The notes beneath the pieces were generated by a model. It saw nothing but the letters and a program-made list of their open reading frames with translations, made no database searches and was not told where the DNA came from. From Aralia elata (taxonomy: Eukaryota; Streptophyta; Magnoliopsida; Apiales; Araliaceae), in assembly GCA_034770075.1 (NCBI GenBank), contig CM068386.1, positions 47,648,896-47,712,895 of the forward strand: 64,000 bases of DNA, written 5' to 3'. Each line of letters opens with the position of its first letter. The stretch's first letter is position 1. A program made the position numbers and the translations under genes. Below are positions 32,483 through 43,448 of this stretch, in pieces.

Positions 32483-34251
32483 TGAAAGTAGTATGCACAC
32501 AAGCCAATCATATTTGATATGATGTAGCATATACTTTGTAATCTTATTCGGTTATTAAAGTCATTTTACTTTATCTTCATGGTGCTGTTATATTAAATGT
32601 GATAAACCCATAGTTTTGAGCAATGCTTTTAGAATCATGATGGTGATTATGCTAATGAGATCTAAATTATAGATAGCTCACAAACTAAAATAGTTCCTAA
32701 TCGATGGATTGCTAAAACGGGGATTAGTGAATCCGGATAGATTAGTACATACGTTGCTTGCTCTTAAGAAGAGGATGATTGATCTTATAATCATTTGTGT
32801 GGAGACACTAAAACAAGTATGTAGGTGCTTATTAGAGAATAAGTTCACTGAACGTGGCTCGCTAAGGAATACCTAATGGAGTTTTACTCGCCTGTCAATA
32901 GGAATTCCTCTAGTAATAGTAGAACAAGTGATCCTTGGACTTGAGATCATCATAGTATCTTGTGTGTGATGAGTTATACTTTGACATGTCCCTTAAGACC
33001 CTTAGGGTATATCAAAGGGTATGATTGGGTATAATAAGTTGCACATGGAGATAGGTGAATGATCAACAAAGAATCTATGAGTTCTAGTAAAAGGAGAGAA
33101 TGTCCTATGTGATTCGATAAATGACGACTCAGAAGTCTTTGGCAAAAGCAGAATGAAATTAGAAAGGAGTTTCTAATTTTCATTATCAGAGTTGTGCATT
33201 TGAGAATCGAAATACATATAATTAAATAAAATAAGACTTGACAGTAATTCTATATCTTATATTTAATTGGGACATTGTATGGTAGAAGGATTGAATTGTA
33301 CGGTAACTATTCACTGAAAGGTTCTTTTGTGATTAATGTTGAAATCTATATTATCTAGAAAGTCATTGATCGCTAAGGGGGCTTACCCTTATTGTAGAAT
33401 AAATATTATTTATTTAAATAAATTAAATAGTTTAATTTATTTATTTAAATAAGATTAGAATTGTTCTAATTGATTTATTCACAAGCGGTTTAATATGGAG
33501 AACCTAAAGGGTCACATCGCAAAAGGAAAATTTTTATTTAAGAAGTAAATGGCATAATCGTAATAATAAGTTAAGTGTATTTAATTTAATCTATGGAGAT
33601 AGAATAAATTAAATAGCTTAATATTTATTATTTAATATTTTAAAAATATTAAATATAAATTAATAAGAGGAGTCTTATTATTATTATTACTATTACTATT
33701 ATTTAATTTCTAATAGGGATTGAGAATTAATTAATAGAAGTACTCTCTCATAAATTCCTAATTGGATTAGGAGTTTAATTAATTAAAGGAGTTTAATTAA
33801 AATAAAAACCCTAATCCTAAATAGTTTAGGAGGGTTCCCTATATCTATAAATAAGAGGAGTCTTATCATGATTTAGGGTTAGACAGTTACACACTCTTCC
33901 ATAAGAATTGGAGAAAGAGTACTTGCAATTTCTATAGAGATAGAAACTAAGGTTTTGCCAACACCCATCTTCTTGAATAACTATTTGGGTGGCTAACATT
34001 GATCAAAGGAAGGAATTTAATCGGTGGAATTCAAGGAGAACGCGAAGGATTTGGAGGTGAACTCGTACCTGTGGAAGCATGGTTCTACAAGGGTATGATT
34101 CTCATACTTTATCTCTTTCGTTTAATTGATAATTAAGCACATGGATGATCATGGTGATGGTTTGTATGAAAAATTTTAAAATTCGTTTTATCGCGCTTCT
34201 GCACTATTTATGTAATTTGATTGCATGTTTGCGCTATATACAAACCTAGCA
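32483..34251 (+). repeat. Mosaic copia LTR: Copia-2-like head, Copia-1-like tail
   Basis: This full-length 1769-bp LTR follows the purine tract AAGTGGGAGAT. Its first ~1.2 kb shares the variants of 17115-18943, for example TGGATTGCTAAAACGG near 32704 and GGCATAATCG near 33550. From about 33760 it shares the variants of 721-2510, for example CCCTAATCCTAAATAG, GATTTAGGGTTAGACAG and GGTATGATTCTCATA. It ends at the target duplicate of Copia-1. Its TATA box is at 33846-33853. Confidence 0.85.
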
Positions 34252-35178
34252 ATATATACATTCTACTCAAGTTTCCCATTGAGGAAGGTCGTCTTTACGT
34301 CCATTTGCCAGATTTCGTAGTTATAATAAGCTATAACTGCATGCAAAATTCGAATGGACTTGAGCATAACTACTAGTGAGAAGGTTTCATCATAGTCAAC
34401 TCCTTACCTTTGTTTGAAACCTTTTGCAACCAGTTGGGCCTTATAGGTCTACACCTTGCCGTCCGCTCCAGTCTTTCTCTTAAAGACCCATTTACACCCA
34501 ATAGGCTTAATGCCCTCAGGTGGTGAAACCAAAGTCCATATTTGGTTTTCATACATGGATTCCATTTCGGATTTCATGGCTTCTAGCCATTTCTCTGAGT
34601 CTTTACTACTCACAGCCTCTTCGTAAGTCAATGGATCATCATCACCTATGATGCGTACCTCATCATCATCCTCTATGATGAATCCATACCTATCAGGTAT
34701 CTTCGGTACTCTTCCAGATTTACGAATAGGTTGTGGTACATTAGGTTCTTCCACTTAGTCAGGTACCTGACATTGATCCGTAGTATTTTATGGTTCTTGA
34801 ACTTCTTCAAGATATCTTACTCCCACTGACCCCAACTCCTTTTCCAAGAAGGAAGCATGTTTCGCAATAAACACCTTTTGATCAGTAGGATGATAGAAAT
34901 AATACCTTGATGTTTCTTTAGGGTATCCCACAAGTCTACACTTGTCGGATCTAGTAACATGCTTAAGATTTGGTTTCCTCCCTGTCCATAACTTATACGG
35001 AGTCTTTGGGACGGATTTGGTAGGTACCTTGTTAAGTAAGTATGTAGTCGATTCTAGGGCATAACCCCAGAAAGACACTAGAAGGTCGGTAAAACTCATC
35101 ATGGAACGAACCATGTCCAACAATGTTCGATCTCTTCTTTCAGATACACCATTTAACTGTGGCACCCTTGGTGGAGTC
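34252..35178 (-). pseudogene. Copia-H pol fragment: integrase C-terminus to reverse transcriptase N-terminus
   Basis: Read on the minus strand, 35178 to about 34788 encodes the end of the integrase core with an intact catalytic Glu block (LNGVSERR) and then the conserved LVSFWGYALE and LWTGRKPNLKH regions. A stop and the variable linker follow. From 34754 the frame has the acidic FIIEDDDEVRII linker and the RT start (WKWVFKR-like block, IGCKWVFKRKTG). Further stops lie near 34447, 34408 and 34272. It continues across the Copia-1 insertion into 720-1. At 35178 it is cut by the LTR of H2, so the rest of integrase, protease and gag must lie beyond H2. Confidence 0.9.
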
Positions 35179-35746
35179 TGTTGTCCAATTTCACAATCAA
35201 TAATTACGTGCAAGTATACACGATCAACAAGTAATATAATGATAAGTAGAGTATCGTTCCCACAGAGAAATATTGCTATTTATACTTTCAAATACCAATC
35301 TAAATTACTCTATTTTATTAAACAATCACAATTTGAATATTAATTAAGACTAATTAAATTAAAGCTAAGATCAACAACTAACACGAAGATTGAAATTTAG
35401 ATTTTAAAGCTTAAGACTACAATATCCCTAATCATGTAAGATAACTAACTTCTCCAATTCATCCAATTATTAAATTCAATAGAGTTGTTAACCGAAATTC
35501 AACTTTATTTGTAAGCCCTTTTCTAAGTGATCAAACAAATCTTAAGCATGATTGGGGATATTCCTATGCAAAACTAAAAGATTAAATTCATTAAATACCG
35601 ATTCTCAATAGTTACATACAGTAAATAGATATCTCTATTAAATTCACAACCCTAATTATTAATCCCTTTCAAATAATTAAGAATACATGCTATCATATTC
35701 ATATCTAACCCTAGATTTCATCTCCCGAATTCATCTAAGATATCCC
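35179..35746 (-). repeat. H2 3' LTR, distal (U5-side) piece
   Basis: It begins at TGTTGTCC (the minus-strand end GGACAACA). It contains a segment like the end of the G2 LTR, with AATTACGTGCAAGTATAC. It is interrupted at 35747 by G3. The other piece of the LTR resumes at 56103. Confidence 0.82.
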
Positions 35747-35747
35747 A

Positions 35748-37133
35748 TGATGAGTAGGTTTCATACCTACAAATTGGATACCAATTGACTGCATTATTGC
35801 TTAAATCCTTGAGTTTTAGTTACTTTTCGTGTTTCCTGTGTTTGTGTAGGTATTATGCATTTGGAACCAAAGTTGATGGGAATTGAGCAAAAGAGTAGCA
35901 AAAGTCAAAAGTTACTAGGACAGAGCTGCGCGGCCGCGTCGATTTTGTGAAAAGCAGTAGCGCGCGCTAGGCGTCAGAATTGGGCTCTGCTGAAGAACTG
36001 CGCGGGCGCGCCGAATTTGTACTGGGACCTAGCGCGGCTGCGCTAGGTCGGGAGTTAACCAAAGACAGAAGTTTGACTTTTCAGTTTTGGACCAGAATTT
36101 GATTTGTAATCAAACTTATTTCTTCTATTTGGTTTTGGATGTTTAGTAGACATTATAAATCGCTAGTTTTCAGTAGTTTTTATTTATCTATAAATTAGGA
36201 GACACAATCTTAATTTGTAATCAATTGGAGACTTGAACCAACTTGGATAGCACAAAGGAATCCTTGTAGGATCCAAGGAGAGATTGGAGGCTACAATCAG
36301 AGTTTTATTTCTCTTCTTTATTTCTTAGTTTGTAATTCTGAATGCTATTTAATTTGTGGATTATGGATTTCAGTTAGCTATGACCTATTTTTCTCTTAAG
36401 ATTGCAATAGATCTTATTATGTAGTTTTTATCTAATATGCTTCCTTGTTAATTATTGATATTTATTTTCAGATTGTCTATTATGATTTGTGTTTAATTGC
36501 TTCATTACCTGGCCAGTAATTACCGTGATAATCTATATGAAATTGAGAGATGGATTATAGGTTTAGATCTGATCATAATAGCATGTGATTATATTTTCTA
36601 CTTACGTTTGGGACTCATAATTTGTGTTTAGGATAGAGATATACCTACACACCGCATGTGATCTGATAAGGAACCTGAGCTTCAAATCCTTTTTAATTGT
36701 AATTCACATAGAGATATAGTGAATTAGTTATCTAGGGTGTTCAACTTAATTCTAACCTTTGTAAATTTGAGTTGATTTATCTAAGATACACTGAGAAGTG
36801 GTTTTAGATATTGATGAGTTCCTGATTAACAATCTGAATTATCTATCATAGTTTAACAGGAAGTATATTGATTTAAACGAAGCAATAAGTGAAATTGTAA
36901 TCTTAAGTTTCTAATAATATTTGTTTTCGAAATTTATTTACTTAGTTTTACTAAAATTCTCAAACAAACACACAATTGATCTTTTGTTTAATTGAATTGA
37001 GTTAGTATATAATTGATTTTTTTATTATTATAAATTGCATACTTTCCTCGTGGAAACGATACTCTACTTACTTTTTATTACTTATGGACTGCGTATACTT
37101 GCTTATTTTTGATAGTATAGATTTAGGCAAACA
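35748..37133 (+). repeat. Left LTR of G3
   Basis: This 1386-bp LTR runs from TGATGAGTAGG to GGCAAACA, with TATAAAT at 36154-36160. A cassette of GC units lies 110-230 bp upstream of it (35925-36046). The segment after the transcript start (about 36350-36900) is strikingly like the corresponding part of the G2 LTR. Confidence 0.9.
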
Positions 37134-37139
37134 AGTTTT

Positions 37140-37157
37140 TGGCACCGTTGCCGGGCA
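37140..37157 (+). other. G3 primer-binding site
   Basis: TGGCACCGTTGCCGGGCA is a slightly decayed version of the site in G1 and G2, placed six bases after the LTR. Confidence 0.82.
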
Positions 37158-37268
37158 AATATTTGTGTTTATAATTTTTAATTATCAGTTTAATTGATTC
37201 AATTTTAGTTAAACAACATTCACTTTTATTTTTCTTTTATTCTCTTTTTAGGTGATTTTGGTTCGTTT

Positions 37269-38841
37269 ATGCAAACTAAATCAAAACAACTGAAACTTGT
37301 GCAGTGTAAGGACGATCTTGAAAACAAGTTACGCCAGTTGACGAAATTTTGCAAAGAGATAATCGAGAAAGTGAACATGGATAACGAAGAGCAAAAATCA
37401 TTGAGGGAATATGCCATGCCTAAGATAGATAAGATCAAGTTAAGCATCACGAGGCCAACTATCACTACAAATACTTTTGATATTAAACCAGGAACAATTC
37501 AGATGATCCAGAATTCGGTGCAGTTTGGGGGATTGACCACTGATGATCTAAATGAACATTTGGTGAGCTTTCTTGAGATTTGTGATACATTCAAATATCA
37601 CAATGTTTAGGATGATGCGATCAGAGTACGTCTATTCCCATTCACTCTGAGGGATAAAGCTAAGAGTTGGTTGCATTCGCTTTCGCCGGGATCCATCACG
37701 ACTTGGGATGACTTAGCTCAGAAATTTCTTGCGAAATTCTTTTCGCCGGCTAAAACTGCCAAATTGAGGAACGAGATTTCTACTTATGAGTAACAACATG
37801 GAGAGTCACTGTATGAGACTTGGGAGAGGTTCAAGGACTTATTGAGAAAATGCCCACACCATGGACTACCCAAGTGGCTACAGGTTCAGACGTTCTACAA
37901 TGGGTTAAGTGATAATACTCAATCCAGCATAGATGCAGCCGCTGGAGGAGCACTTATGGATAAAAAGTTTGATGAGGCTTTTGAATTATTGGAGACAATG
38001 GCAGCAAATAACTATTAATGGCCAACTGCGAGGAATTAGAAGTGACGAAGTCACAACATTAGCAGCTCAGATGGCAGCTATGTCTAAGAAGATCGATGCT
38101 ATAGTAAAGTCAAAAACTCAACAAGTTGCTTATGTTTGTGAGCTATGCGTGGGATCACATCATACAGATTATTGTCCCATTAATCCTGAAGCAGTGCAGT
38201 TTGTGGGTAGCTACCAATGACCTCCAAACCCTTACCAAAACACTTGCAATCCGAGGTGGAGAAAGCATCCAGGTTTCTCTTGGAGCAATAATACATTGGC
38301 TCAAAATCAAGCTCCAAGACCACAGAATCTTCCAGGTTTTCAAAATCAAGTTCCACTACAGGCAGAGAGGAAACCAAGTTTGGAGGACTACTTGACAAAA
38401 TTTATTAAAACTTCTGAGAGGAGAAGGAATGAGCAGGATAACCTGTTAAACCAAGTAGATATGAATATGAAAAGTCAGGCAGTGTCGATTAGAAATCTAG
38501 AGAATCAGCTGGGACAGTTACCTCATGTTTTGAATAGTCGACCTCAAGGAGCATTCCTAAGTAATACTAAAGTTAATCCGAAAAGAGATGGGAAGGAACA
38601 ATGCCAAGCTGTCACCTTGAGAAGCAGAAAACAAACACTGCCAACAAGCGCGGCCGCGCCTGAATTATATGGGGATGCAGTGCGGGCGCGCAGCCCACCA
38701 GAAATTGAAACTGCAAATGTTTCAAAGGAGGAAGGAAAGAAGTCTGAAATTGAGCAAAAAGAAAAAGAAAAGGAACACACCACCAATGATATATCCCCCA
38801 GTTCCATATCCACAGAGACTTCAAAAACAGAAGACAGATAA
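37269..38841 (+). pseudogene. G3 gag (Athila-type capsid/nucleocapsid), broken
   Basis: This is the structural particle protein. The capsid block is recognisable: IKPGTIQMIQNSVQFGG, then LFPFTLRDKAKSWL, KCPHHGLPKWLQVQTFYNGL and AAAGGALMDK. In-frame stops are at 37608-37610, 37791-37793 and 38016-38018. A frameshift near 38018 moves the reading to the frame with the zinc knuckle (CELCVGSHHTDYC, about 38137-38175), followed by a TGA at 38218-38220. The C-terminal part (38296-38841) holds LEDYLTKFIK and VSIRNLENQLGQL. It also contains two GC-palindrome units translated in frame (about 38647-38660 and 38681-38693), which look like an inserted cassette. Confidence 0.87.
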
Positions 38842-39009
38842 GCAATTCTCCAAGTTCCTTGAAATTTTCAAAAAGTTACAAATTAACATACCATTTACGG
38901 AAGCTTTAGAGCAGATGCCGAGTTACGCTAAGTTTATGAAGGGAATCTTGTCAAGAAGAAAAAGCTTGAGGACTATGAAACAGTAGCTTTTATTGAAGAA
39001 TGTAGTGTT
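38842..39009 (+). pseudogene. G3 gag-protease spacer, frameshifted
   Basis: The coding frame shifts near 38820-38845 and back near 38950-38975. Between them lies the conserved FLEIFKKLQINIPF...LEQMPSYAKFMK block that precedes the protease in Athila-like elements. Confidence 0.7.
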
Positions 39010-41253
39010 GTGCTCCAAAAGAAATTGCCAACAAAGTTGAAAGATCCTGGAAGCTTTACTATTCCTTGCACTATTGGTAACTTGTCATTTAACAAATGTT
39101 TGTGTGATTTGGGAGCTAGTATCAACCTTATGCCTTTATCGATATACTCTCAGTTGGGTTTACCTGTACCAAAATCTGCAAACATCTCTCTTCAGCTGGC
39201 AGATAGGTCTGTTACATACCCGAGAGAAATTGTGGAGGACATACTTGTTAAAGTTCATAAGTTCATATTTCCAGCTGATTTCATCATATTGGATTACGAA
39301 GAAGATAAGGACATTCCAATCATACTTGGGAGACCATTCTTAGCAACCGGTAGAACACTCATTAACGTGCAGAAAGGAGAATTAACTATGAGGGTTCAAG
39401 ACCAAGAAGTGAAGTTCAATGTGTTTAAGGCTATGAAGTTCCCTACGGACGAAGAGGAGTGTTTCAGAATGGATATGGTGAAAAAAGTCATGGATGATGA
39501 ATTTTTGAAGCTGATGATTAGGGATCCATTGGAGACTATCTTGTCAGGGGATGATGATTTAGATGATGCTGAGATTATTGATTATCTTCAGAGGTTGGAT
39601 GCATTTCCTAGGCTACACCGATTCAAAATCCCATTCGAACCATTGAAAAGCACAGAGCAACCCTTTGAGCTTAAACCACTACCTAATCATCTCAAGTATG
39701 CTTATTTGGGTGAATCATCTACTTTGCCTGTTATCATTGCATCTGTACTTAACAAATTGTAGGAAAGTAAGTTGATACGAGTTATCCGGGAGTACAAATC
39801 AGCAATTGGTTGGACCATCGCGGATATTAAAGGAATAAGCCCATCATTTTGTATGCATAAGATCCTTTTAGAAGACGATGCCAAACCAATAATTGAGCAA
39901 CAAAGGAGGCTGAACCCAATCATGAAAGACGTGGTGAAAAAGGAAATTTTGAAGTGGCTTGCTGCAGGTATCATTTACCCCATCTCTGATAGTAGTTGGG
40001 TGAGTCTAGTACAGTGCGTGCCTAAAAAAGGTGGCATGACGATTGTAAAGAACGAAAATAATGAATTGATACCGACAAGGACAGTGACCAGATGGAGGGT
40101 TTGTATGGACTATAGAAAACTAAACAAGGCAACTCGCAAGGATCACTTTCCTCTACCCTTCATTGATCAGATGTTAGATAGACTGGCTGGACACGAGTAT
40201 TATTGCTTGTTGGATGGTTATTCAGGATATAATCAGATAGTGATTGCCCCCGAAGATCAGGAAAAGACTACCTTCACTTGTCCTTATGGCACTTTCGCTT
40301 TTAGGAGGATGTCTTTTGGATTATGTAATGCACCAGTGACGTTCCAAAGATGTATGATGGTTATTTTCTCAGATATGATAGAACGCAATATGAAGGTATT
40401 CATGGACAATTTTTCAGTGTTTGGTGATTCTTTTGATAGTTGTTTGGAAAATCTGGTCTTGGTTTTGAAAAGATGCGTGGAAACCAATTTAGTGCTAAAT
40501 TGGGAAAATTGCCACTTTATGGTGCAAGAGGGGATCATTCTTGGGCACAAGGTGTCGTCAAAAGGGTTAGAGGTAGATCGAGCTAAACTGGAGACAACTG
40601 AAAATCTACCTCCACTAACTACAGTTAAAGGGATACGAAGTTTCTTGGGACATGCAGGGTTTTATAGGAGATTCATAAAGGACTTTTCTAAAATCTCTAA
40701 GCCTTTATGCAGTCTATTAGAGAAAGATGTTCCATTCAAGTTTGATGATGAATGTTTGTCGGCTTTTGAGGTGTTGAAGAAGAAATTGACCACAATGCCT
40801 GTAATAGTAGCACCAGATTGGTCAATGTCGTTCGAGTTAATGTGTGATGCTAGCGACTATGCAATTAGGGCTGTTCTGGGTCAACGAAAGGAAAAGGTTT
40901 TTCACGCCATTTATTATGCTAGCAAAACATTGTTCGATTCCCAACTCAACTATACGACTACCGAGAAGGAGTTGCTAGTGGTAGTGTATGCTTTTGATAA
41001 ATTTTGCTCATACTTAATCGGAACGAAAGTGCTGGTGTTCACGGATCACTCAGCTATACGATATCTAATTTCAAAGAAAGATGTGAAGCCGAGGCTAATT
41101 AGATGGATACTTCTACTCCAGGAATTCGACTTGGAAATCCGGGATAGGAAGGGGGCGAAAAATCAAGTGGCAGATCATCTATCGAGGTTGGAGAACGAGG
41201 AACATGCAAAGAACGGTAAAACAGTAATCAATGAATACTTCCCAGATGAATGA
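39010..41253 (+). pseudogene. G3 protease, reverse transcriptase and RNase H (one internal stop)
   Basis: This frame is broken only by TAG 39760-39762, at a position that is normally Glu or Gln. The protease (39010-39762) has KLKDPGSFTIPC and the active site CDLGASINLMP. RT (from about 39772) shows WRVCMDYRKLNKAT, LLDGYSGYNQI and SFGLCNAPVTFQRCM. The catalytic YxDD motif reads FMDN at 40399-40410, so the second Asp is Asn (residue 213 counted from 39772). RNase H keeps its acidic set (CDASDY, TEKELL, FTDHSA, VADHLSRL). GAVLGQR is changed to RAVLGQR. The protein would be processed in virus-like particles. The D-to-N change predicts loss of polymerase activity. Confidence 0.92.
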
Positions 41254-42560
41254 TTGTTGGTGGTAAACTCAAAGATTCCATGGTATGCAGATTTTGTCAA
41301 TTATTTAGTGAGCAACGTCTATCCCCCCAGATTTAACAAATCAGCAGAAGAAGAAGTTTTTACATGATGTTAAGAGGTACATATGGGATGAGCCGTTTTT
41401 ATTCAAACAGTGCGCAAATTAGATTATACGACGGTGTATTCCTCAATGTGAAACAGATAGCATCTTACATCGTTGTCATGACTCGTTATATGAGGACATT
41501 ATGGAGGTGAGAAAACAGCGGCCAAGGTTTTACAAGCAGGATTTTACTGGCCAACATTATTCAAGGATGCCCATCAATTCGTACAGAGATGTGATAGATG
41601 CCAAAGGATGGGTAACATATCAAAATGTAATGAGATGCCCTTAAACATGATCTTAGAGGTTGAAATTTTTGAAGTTTGGGGTATTAATTTCATGGGTCCT
41701 TTCCCAAAATCATTTAACAATGAATACATTCTACTGGCAGTGGATTACGTGTCGAAATGGGTAGAAGCAGTTGCCTTACCAATGCCAAGGTGGTGTTGAA
41801 ATTTCTCCAAAAGAACATATTTATAAGATTTGGCATACCGAGGGCAATCATTAGTGATCAAGGGAACCATTTTTGTAACAAATTTTTCACAGCTCTCTTG
41901 ACTGAATATGGAGTTAAGCATAGAATTACAACCGCTTACCATCCCCAAACAAGTGGCCAGGAAAAAGTTTCAAACAGAGAGGTGAAATGGATTCTTGAGA
42001 AGGTGGTGAATCCAAATCGGAAGGATTGGTCATTAAAGTTAGATGACGCTCTTTGGGCTTACCGGACTGCGTTTAAAACTCCGATTGGGATGTCACCATA
42101 CTAGCTTGTGTACCGTAAAGCATGTCATCTCCCAGTTGAACTTGAGCATAAAGCATATTGGCCTATCAGGAAATTGAATTTTGATCTACAAGTTACAGGC
42201 GAAAAGAGACTGTTACAGGTCAATGAACTGGATGAATTCCGCTTGCAAGCCTATAAGAATGCCAGAATCTATAAAGAGAAAACTAAAAAATGGCACGATC
42301 AAAATATCATACAAAGAAAGTTTGAACCGGGGTAAGCTGTGTTGCTATACAATTCTAGACTGAGATTATTTCCTGGGAAGCTAAAATCAAGATGGTCGGG
42401 CTCATACATTATACAATAAGTCTTCCCACATGGTGCAGTTGAGATAGCTAGAACTAAGTTGGATGAGCCATTCAAAGTCAACGAACAGTGCTTAAAGTAT
42501 TATTGGGGTGGTGATTACGATCGCCAGAAATCCTCAGTTATTCTCTTCAATCCGGAATGA
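41254..42560 (+). pseudogene. G3 integrase, broken and catalytically altered
   Basis: Frameshifts lie near 41356, near 41497 and near 41783, with several stops. The zinc-binding end (CDRCQRMGN) is present. The DDE core has lost two residues: the first Asp (normally GIDFMGPFP) is Asn at 41686-41688, and the Glu of the usual GQAEVSNRE block is Lys at 41964-41966. The middle Asp (IISDQG) remains. The C-terminal domain is partly read at 42108-42335 (WPIRKLNFDLQ, KWHDQNIIQRKFEPG) and then degenerates. The related fragment at 57664-58312 retains all three acidic residues. Confidence 0.88.
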
Positions 42561-42602
42561 AACAGGGAGTAGTCAGGCTGAAAGACTTAAAATCAAGCAC
42601 TC

Positions 42603-42620
42603 AATGGGAGGCAACCCATT
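42603..42620 (+). other. Conserved hairpin AATGGGAGGCAACCCATT after G3 pol
   Basis: A perfect 6-bp stem (AATGGG/CCCATT) surrounds the loop AGGCAA, about 40 bp after pol. In G1 the same loop is closed by TTGGG/CCCAA, with the fifth base pair exchanged. It is preceded by a degenerate form of the GACTATAAACCAAGCGC phrase of G1. Confidence 0.7.
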
Positions 42621-43448
42621 TGTTTTTCTATTTTGTGTTTTTAATATGAGTAGAGTAGTTAAATTAATGTTTTAGGAGTATAATATGTGAACGTTGCCTT
42701 TGCAGGTTGCATCTTGTCAAATTAGTAGTCATGAAGCCAGGAGGAAAAAGAATAACAAAAGCAAGATGCAGGGCAGCGCGAGCGTGCAGTATGCAAGAGG
42801 AAAATTTGTGCTCTATGCCACACCGGCGCAGGCGCGCCATTTTTGTACAAACAAGCTGCGCGGGCGCGCCGCGATCTAGACTCGGAAACTAAATTTTTTT
42901 TAACCCGACCCGATTGCGCCCTACTTATACTCCTTATCAGACATTCGAACTTACATTCCCATTCTGATCCAATTTCAAATTCTTTCCCCCACTCTCCTAT
43001 TTTTAATCCAAATCAAACTTCATTCATTCAACTCCAATCAAACCCTAACCTTCTCTTCCTAATCCTACTCCCATCCAACTATTGCTTCTTCATCCATAAC
43101 CCTTTTCTATTATTCAAATCACTTATAACATCTACCCACATTCAACTTCAAACCCTAACTTTTCCCCACAACTTCTGTCAGTTATCTCTACAACCTCAAC
43201 CTCTCCACCACTATTCGCACGTTCAGCCGCTATAGTTGCTTCATATCAGGAGAATTGGTGCACTATTGGGATTTCATTGACCACGTTCCAAGTATTGGTA
43301 TTTTCTTCTCAATTACTTTCTGTTGAATTGGGCTATTTATATAATTGCAGTATAGTGAAGATTGCTAGCACTTGGGAATATTACATTGGGATACACTATT
43401 AGCTTTCTGTGGTAATTGCTAAGTTTTTACATTGTGAAACATACTTAA
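42621..43448 (+). promoter_or_regulatory. Inter-ORF region of G3: GC cassette, CT-rich leader, possible intron
   Basis: Between pol and the third ORF there is no credible protein. GC units occur at about 42773-42789, 42822-42838 and 42855-42874. A long C/T-rich stretch (about 42950-43220) resembles plant 5' leaders. A plausible 3' splice site (TATATAATTGCAG, about 43336-43348) lies 100 bp before ATG 43449. H2 has the same layout. I infer a promoter or a spliced-leader region for the third ORF. Confidence 0.45.

Larger units (their letters stand above)
17115..33730 (+). mobile_element. Copia-2: second copy of the same copia family, inside the 3' LTR of Copia-1
   Basis: Its left LTR is 17115-18943, PBS 18945-18956, leader to 20961, broken gag-pol 20962-32468, and right LTR from 32483. 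The right boundary is not a clean end. The LTR at 32483-34251 changes from Copia-2-like to Copia-1-like somewhere near 33690-33760, so 33730 is only an approximate limit. Copia-2 carries a foreign solo LTR (23170-25163) and the element G2 (25672-31728). It shares the integrase deletion with Copia-1. Confidence 0.8.
721..34251 (+). mobile_element. Copia-1: LTR retrotransposon with nested insertions
   Basis: This Ty1/copia element begins with TGAAAG at 721 and ends with CTAGCA at 34251. It is inserted in Copia-H, and the atata repeats at 716-720 and 34252-34256 (one extra TA on the right) look like its target duplication. It is greatly inflated by insertions: the G1 array (3629-12336), and Copia-2 from 17115 with its own passengers. 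Its own parts are the left LTR (721-2510), leader (2511-3628 and 12337-13145), decayed gag-pol (13146-16567), a partial 3' LTR (16582-17114), and probably the last ~500 bp of the mosaic LTR at 32483-34251. The boundaries come from comparison with Copia-3. Confidence 0.85.

Noticed and set aside
42843..43235. 130-residue ORF in the G3 inter-ORF region
   Set aside because: It reads a CT-rich leader (Leu/Pro/Ser/His bias) and has no counterpart in H2.
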